Assembly (NCBI GenBank): GCA_016870455.1
Contig: VGBN01000011.1
Location: forward strand, 1 to 37,724
From: Actinomycetota bacterium
GTDB taxonomy: Bacteria; Actinomycetota; Actinomycetes; Nanopelagicales; Nanopelagicaceae
Direction: 5' to 3'
DNA: 37,724 nucleotides
Shown here: positions 34,530-37,724 of the stretch, piece after piece
Layout of the letters: every line of letters begins with the position of its first letter
How positions within the stretch are numbered: position 1 is the stretch's first letter
Position numbers and translations under genes: made by a program
Notes under the pieces: generated by a model
The model's input: only the letters and a program-made list of their open reading frames with translations
What the model was told of the DNA's origin: nothing
Database searches by the model: none

Positions 34530-36878
34530 ATGCGCTTGAAATCGATAACCACTGCAGTATTTGTAGTGGCCACTTTTCTAGTCGCTCCAATATCAAACTC
34601 ATCAGCTCTTGGAATCAAAGTAGCTCCAGCAAATTGGGGCTATATATACGCCAGTGGTAACTCTGTATCGGTTCAAGCAACTCCTAGGTTGCCTTCAGCC
34701 AATATAGAAAAGAAAAGTAATTTTCTTGTCAGTTTTAATACAGTACCTTCGGTTGCAAGACCTGCTATTCAGGCAGCGATAGATATCTGGTCAGAAAACT
34801 TTAGTTCAACAGTTCCAGTGAATGTGAATGTCAAATGGGGTAGTTCATCTAGTTATGGAGTTTTGGCTTCAGCTAGTGCTAAGAATAATTTTTCAAACTT
34901 TAATGGTGCACCTGATAGAACGCTTTACTATGCCTCAGCTTTAGCAAATGCCCTTGCAGGTCGCGATTTAGATCCGAGTTCACCTGAGGTTGAAATATCT
35001 ATAACATCAAATGCACCTTGGTATTACGGAATTGATGGAAAATGTCCGCCAAGAAGTTTTGACCTGGTCTCTGTTATTTTGCATGAACTAGGACATGGCT
35101 TGGGATTTGTTTCTGGAAATTATTACGATTCATTTTCAGGTTTTGGAAGAGTAGATCAGCCAACTCCCTTTGATGCTTATGCTCAACTTCCAGATGGCAG
35201 GCGTTTAGCTGATCTGCCTTCACCATCACTTGAAGCAGGCAAGGCAATGACCTCTAGTTTGTTTTGGTCGGGGGAAAATGCCATTAAAGCCAATAACGGA
35301 ATCAAACCTAAACTTTATACACCATCTGTATATGAGCCTGGTTCTTCAATAAGTCACCTTGATGAGGCAACTTTTTCTCAATCTGCTGACAATGCTGTGA
35401 TGACTCCTAATTTAGATGCTGGCGAAGTTTTTCATCTACCTGGTCCACTACTACTTGCAATGTTTGAGGACATGAGGCAAAAGCCACCTGCTGGAATAGC
35501 TGCTGGAACACCTCTACCGCCGCAAAATGTTAAAGCTTTGATTGGTGATAAAAGTGCAATAATCAGATTTGATCCACCGGTAAATTTTAGATCAGCCCAA
35601 GTGTCAAAATATGATGTTACTAATCTTCAAACTGGTGTGGTAGTCAGTGCTTCTGAAAGTCCCGTAACGGTCTCTGGTTTAAAAAATGGAACCGCATACA
35701 CCTTTTCAGTATCAGCTACTAATTCACTGGGAACTTCTAATACAGTCAATACCAACTCAGTAACACCACAAACTGCTTGGAAGGGTTCGGTAGTTGATTC
35801 AACTGCTGATGCTAGATACTTGGCAACTGCTGTATATGCTGGTCGGCCAGTTATTGCTTATAGCGATAGTAAAAAAGGCGACTTAAAACTTGCTACTTTT
35901 TCCGGTAATAAGTGGAGTATCAAAACTATTGACGGTAACTCCACAACTTTTGGCAAAACCACCAATGATGTATCTGGATATATCTCTATCTGCACCTCGG
36001 TAAGTGGTCGCACCAATTATTTACACATCTTTTATGCTGATTTAAAAGATAAAGATCTTAGGTATGCAGTATTTGATGGAAAAAGTTGGTACTACGAAAT
36101 TGTTGATGGTGATGCTTTATCGATTCAAGATTATAAAGAATTCCCAAGAAAACGTGGCGGATCAGATGTGAGCATTTCAAGCGCATGTGCGGTTACCTCC
36201 TCTGGTGTTCAAGTGTTTTATCGAGATGAATCTCAAGGAATTCTGCTTGGTGCAGTCAAAGATAAAAACGACTGGCGGTATGAAATTGTTGATGGCGATA
36301 AGGACACTGAAGATCGAACAACTGGTGATGTAGCTTTTCACCTGAAGGCAACAACAGTGGGTAAAAAAATCCATTTGATTTATGACTCAGTTAGAGGCTT
36401 TGATATGGATAGAAATGTAACTAGAAGCGAAATTAGATACGCCACAAGAAGTAGTGCGTTGGTGGAAGATTGGACTTATAAAACTTTAGATGTACCTGGT
36501 AATGGTGTATCAGTTGCTGGATATGATGTTGCAATATTTAATGGCGCAAGAGGAGTTAATACTGGTTGGTTTACAGGCACAGGTGCTTCATTTCCAAACC
36601 CAGATCAGATTAGATATCAACTACTTGGAGCTTCAACATTCACTGATGCCACATCGACTGAGTTTGGAATACCAAACTCGCCAATTGTGATGGATGACAG
36701 AAGCCTCATCTTTGGATGCCAGCTTAGATTGTGTGTATTAAATCGAGCTGATCAATCAGTGAGGTTGGTATCAAATGGTCAACTACAAGAGGGTTCGCTA
36801 AGTAGTTTGATTACCCTAAATAAAATCAGATACGCCGTTGCTGGTGTATCCGGAAAATTGACTCTATTTAAACCGTAA
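34530..36878 (+). CDS. Secreted metzincin-like metalloprotease with FN3 and repeat domain
   Basis: A 782-residue exported protein. A signal peptide covers about 1-27 (cleavage near SSALG). The peptidase domain spans about 60-318: the zinc motif HELGHGLGF begins at His185 with catalytic Glu186 and His189. The usual third ligand position (195) is Ser; instead His276 in ISHLDEA stands 15 residues before a Met-turn (NAVMTPN, Met291). That spacing recalls leishmanolysin, where the third histidine comes after an insertion. A fibronectin type III domain covers about 329-414. The C-terminal 365 residues hold five W-x5-D repeats at Trp417, 462, 520, 582 and 648, alternating with I/V/L-x-Y strands, which suggests a beta-propeller. 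There is no anchor or sorting signal. Substrate unknown. It has its own promoter region with tandem palindromes. Confidence 0.83.
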   Translation: MRLKSITTAVFVVATFLVAPISNSSALGIKVAPANWGYIYASGNSVSVQATPRLPSANIEKKSNFLVSFNTVPSVARPAIQAAIDIWSENFSSTVPVNVNVKWGSSSSYGVLASASAKNNFSNFNGAPDRTLYYASALANALAGRDLDPSSPEVEISITSNAPWYYGIDGKCPPRSFDLVSVILHELGHGLGFVSGNYYDSFSGFGRVDQPTPFDAYAQLPDGRRLADLPSPSLEAGKAMTSSLFWSGENAIKANNGIKPKLYTPSVYEPGSSISHLDEATFSQSADNAVMTPNLDAGEVFHLPGPLLLAMFEDMRQKPPAGIAAGTPLPPQNVKALIGDKSAIIRFDPPVNFRSAQVSKYDVTNLQTGVVVSASESPVTVSGLKNGTAYTFSVSATNSLGTSNTVNTNSVTPQTAWKGSVVDSTADARYLATAVYAGRPVIAYSDSKKGDLKLATFSGNKWSIKTIDGNSTTFGKTTNDVSGYISICTSVSGRTNYLHIFYADLKDKDLRYAVFDGKSWYYEIVDGDALSIQDYKEFPRKRGGSDVSISSACAVTSSGVQVFYRDESQGILLGAVKDKNDWRYEIVDGDKDTEDRTTGDVAFHLKATTVGKKIHLIYDSVRGFDMDRNVTRSEIRYATRSSALVEDWTYKTLDVPGNGVSVAGYDVAIFNGARGVNTGWFTGTGASFPNPDQIRYQLLGASTFTDATSTEFGIPNSPIVMDDRSLIFGCQLRLCVLNRADQSVRLVSNGQLQEGSLSSLITLNKIRYAVAGVSGKLTLFKP

Positions 36879-36893
36879 TTTTAATTAAATTAC
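36875..36893. terminator. AT-rich hairpin at convergent stops
   Basis: GTAATTT / AAATTAC, a perfect 7-bp inverted repeat with a five-base loop that includes both convergent stop codons. It could act weakly as a shared terminator, but the stem is AT-rich and no strong T-run follows. Low confidence. Confidence 0.25.
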
Positions 36894-36988
36894 TTAGCGT
36901 TGCGGCGCTGAATTCTGGTTCGCTTAAGAAGTTTTTTATGCTTCTTTTTTGCCATTCGCTTGCGACGCTTCTTGATTACTGAACCCAT
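36890..36988 (-). CDS. 30S ribosomal protein bS22 (AURKAIP1/COX24-like)
   Basis: A 32-residue, very basic protein: it begins [17 protein letters not shown] and continues [15 protein letters not shown]. This is the sequence pattern of the small actinobacterial ribosomal protein bS22, found near the decoding centre of mycobacterial 30S subunits, and of the AURKAIP1/COX24 C-terminal domain. More than half of the residues are Lys or Arg. An AAAGGAG ribosome-binding site precedes the ATG by four bases. The gene is easily missed because of its length. It converges on the metalloprotease gene with 11 bases between the stop codons, and lies 38 bases after the next upstream gene on its strand. Confidence 0.93.
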   Translation of the reverse strand: MGSVIKKRRKRMAKKKHKKLLKRTRIQRRNAK

Positions 36989-36991
36989 TTT

Positions 36992-36998
36992 GCTCCTT
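36992..36998 (-). promoter_or_regulatory. Shine-Dalgarno of bS22
   Basis: A purine-rich AAAGGAG stretch on the minus strand a few bases before the ATG at 36988. It supports the start of this tiny gene. Confidence 0.7.
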
Positions 36999-37026
36999 TA
37001 TTAATTGAAACTATGGCTAAAGATTA

Positions 37027-37724
37027 CTAGTTAACTACTACTAAACCAAAACTCACACCCGAATCAGTAATTACTACTGTTCCAATTTCATTATTTGATG
37101 AGATTGCAACGGCTGGTGCGGTGAGAGTGTGAGCTGAGATTACTTCGCCTTTTTTGCCCAACTCCAGCAAAACTGATGTGGCTACCTTAGGTTTCCAGGC
37201 TGGAATACCTTTAATTGCACCGGATGAGACAAATGTGGTCCAAGAGTTTTTACTCACCGTGGCTAGGGCGGTAGATCTAGATAGAAATCTAACATTCCAA
37301 ACCGGTTTACCAAGTGCTGAAAATTTTGTAACAGCAGCCTCTTGTTTATTTGAATACATTACCCGACCAGCTTGTAACAGGCCTGTGTCGATTGAACTCC
37401 AACTTCTAGTGGTATTTTTTAATGTAGCTCTAGCAACTTGTTGTAGCACACCTGCACTTGAAATTCTTAGTGTAACTGCATCAGATTTACTTATGGGCTT
37501 AGCTTTTAACAGTAACTCGCCACTTGCACCCACAGCAGTTACGCCACCATCAGAATTTAGGATTGCATCGTTTATTTGAGTATTTTTTGATCCAATTTTG
37601 AGTATTGAAGAAAAAGTTCCAGTTTTTGTTGCAGATAAATAAAACCCTGTTGTAATAGTTTTCTCATATAAATTTCCTAGAATTATTAAATTACTACCTG
37701 AGATCAATAATTTTCGAGGAGAGA
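37027..37724 (-). CDS. Unrecognised protein, 5' truncated by window edge
   Basis: The frame is open to the right edge and continues beyond it (residues SPRKL precede LISGSNLIILG), so the start lies outside the window and 231 codons plus stop are seen. I do not recognise the family. The sequence is rich in Ser, Thr, Ala, Gly and Val, with short alternating hydrophobic strands (LIILGNLY, GGVTAVGASGELLLK, SVLLELGKKGEVIS, GTVVITDSGVSFGLVVVN) and no cysteine. This pattern suggests an all-beta, probably propeller-like, and perhaps exported protein. It precedes bS22 by 38 bases on the same strand. Confidence 0.7.
   Translation of the reverse strand, partial: SPRKLLISGSNLIILGNLYEKTITTGFYLSATKTGTFSSILKIGSKNTQINDAILNSDGGVTAVGASGELLLKAKPISKSDAVTLRISSAGVLQQVARATLKNTTRSWSSIDTGLLQAGRVMYSNKQEAAVTKFSALGKPVWNVRFLSRSTALATVSKNSWTTFVSSGAIKGIPAWKPKVATSVLLELGKKGEVISAHTLTAPAVAISSNNEIGTVVITDSGVSFGLVVVN

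Noticed and set aside
37154-37579. 141-codon open frame on the plus strand
   Set aside because: Opposite the right-edge gene. The minus-strand frame is longer, stays open beyond the edge and ends properly before bS22. Since that gene is itself unrecognised, this rejection is less certain than the others.

Overview
The window looks like chromosomal core of a low-GC actinobacterium with a very compact genome. Three things point there: actinobacterial gene order and families (a nuo operon next to menaquinone genes, a gpmB-tlpA-ccdA-resB-ccsB string, bacterial XPB helicase with its partner protein, and the 32-residue ribosomal protein bS22), an AT-rich base composition, and almost no intergenic DNA. 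A freshwater acI/Nanopelagicales-type organism fits best, but that is inference, since no taxonomic marker is present. From memory, much of the content matches a compressed version of the Mycobacterium tuberculosis Rv0500-Rv0562 stretch (bS22, SerB1-like HAD, small glutaredoxin, gpmB to ccsA, menA/E/B/C/D/G, grcC1). The complex I operon sits between menG and the polyprenyl synthase.

Layout. 1-657 (+): 3' part of a RarD-type transporter. 625-16583 (-): complete 14-subunit NADH dehydrogenase operon nuoABCDEFGHIJKLMN, followed directly by a polyprenyl diphosphate synthase that probably makes the quinone side chain. 16625-23925: menaquinone genes menG (-), menF (+), menD-menC-menB (-) and menE-menA (+). 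23944-24195 (+): small two-helix membrane protein. 24190-28410 (-): histidine phosphatase, lipoprotein thioredoxin, CcdA, ResB and CcsB, i.e. a system II cytochrome c maturation operon. 28461-29234 (+): HAD phosphatase. 29271-34170 (+): helicase-associated protein, M20 peptidase and XPB helicase in one overlapping operon. 34167-34403 (-): small glutaredoxin. 34530-36878 (+): large secreted metalloprotease. 36890-36988 (-): bS22. 37027 to the right edge (-): 3' part of an unrecognised protein.

The genes form one respiratory theme. Chorismate becomes menaquinone (MenF, D, C, E, B, A, G plus the prenyl synthase), complex I reduces it, and the Res/Ccs genes mature the c-type cytochromes that act downstream. 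Neighbouring genes overlap by 1 to 11 bases almost everywhere. Several transcription units start with a TANNNT -10 box only 6 to 9 bases before the start codon, as expected of leaderless mRNAs.

I saw no tRNA, rRNA, insertion sequence, CRISPR array, prophage or integration site. No gap without a gene exceeds 130 bases; the longest (34404-34529) holds a divergent promoter region with two tandem palindromes. The window is mostly ordinary core genome. The parts most worth a second look are the metalloprotease with its palindromic upstream sites, the M20 peptidase inside the XPB operon, and the leaderless promoter pattern.
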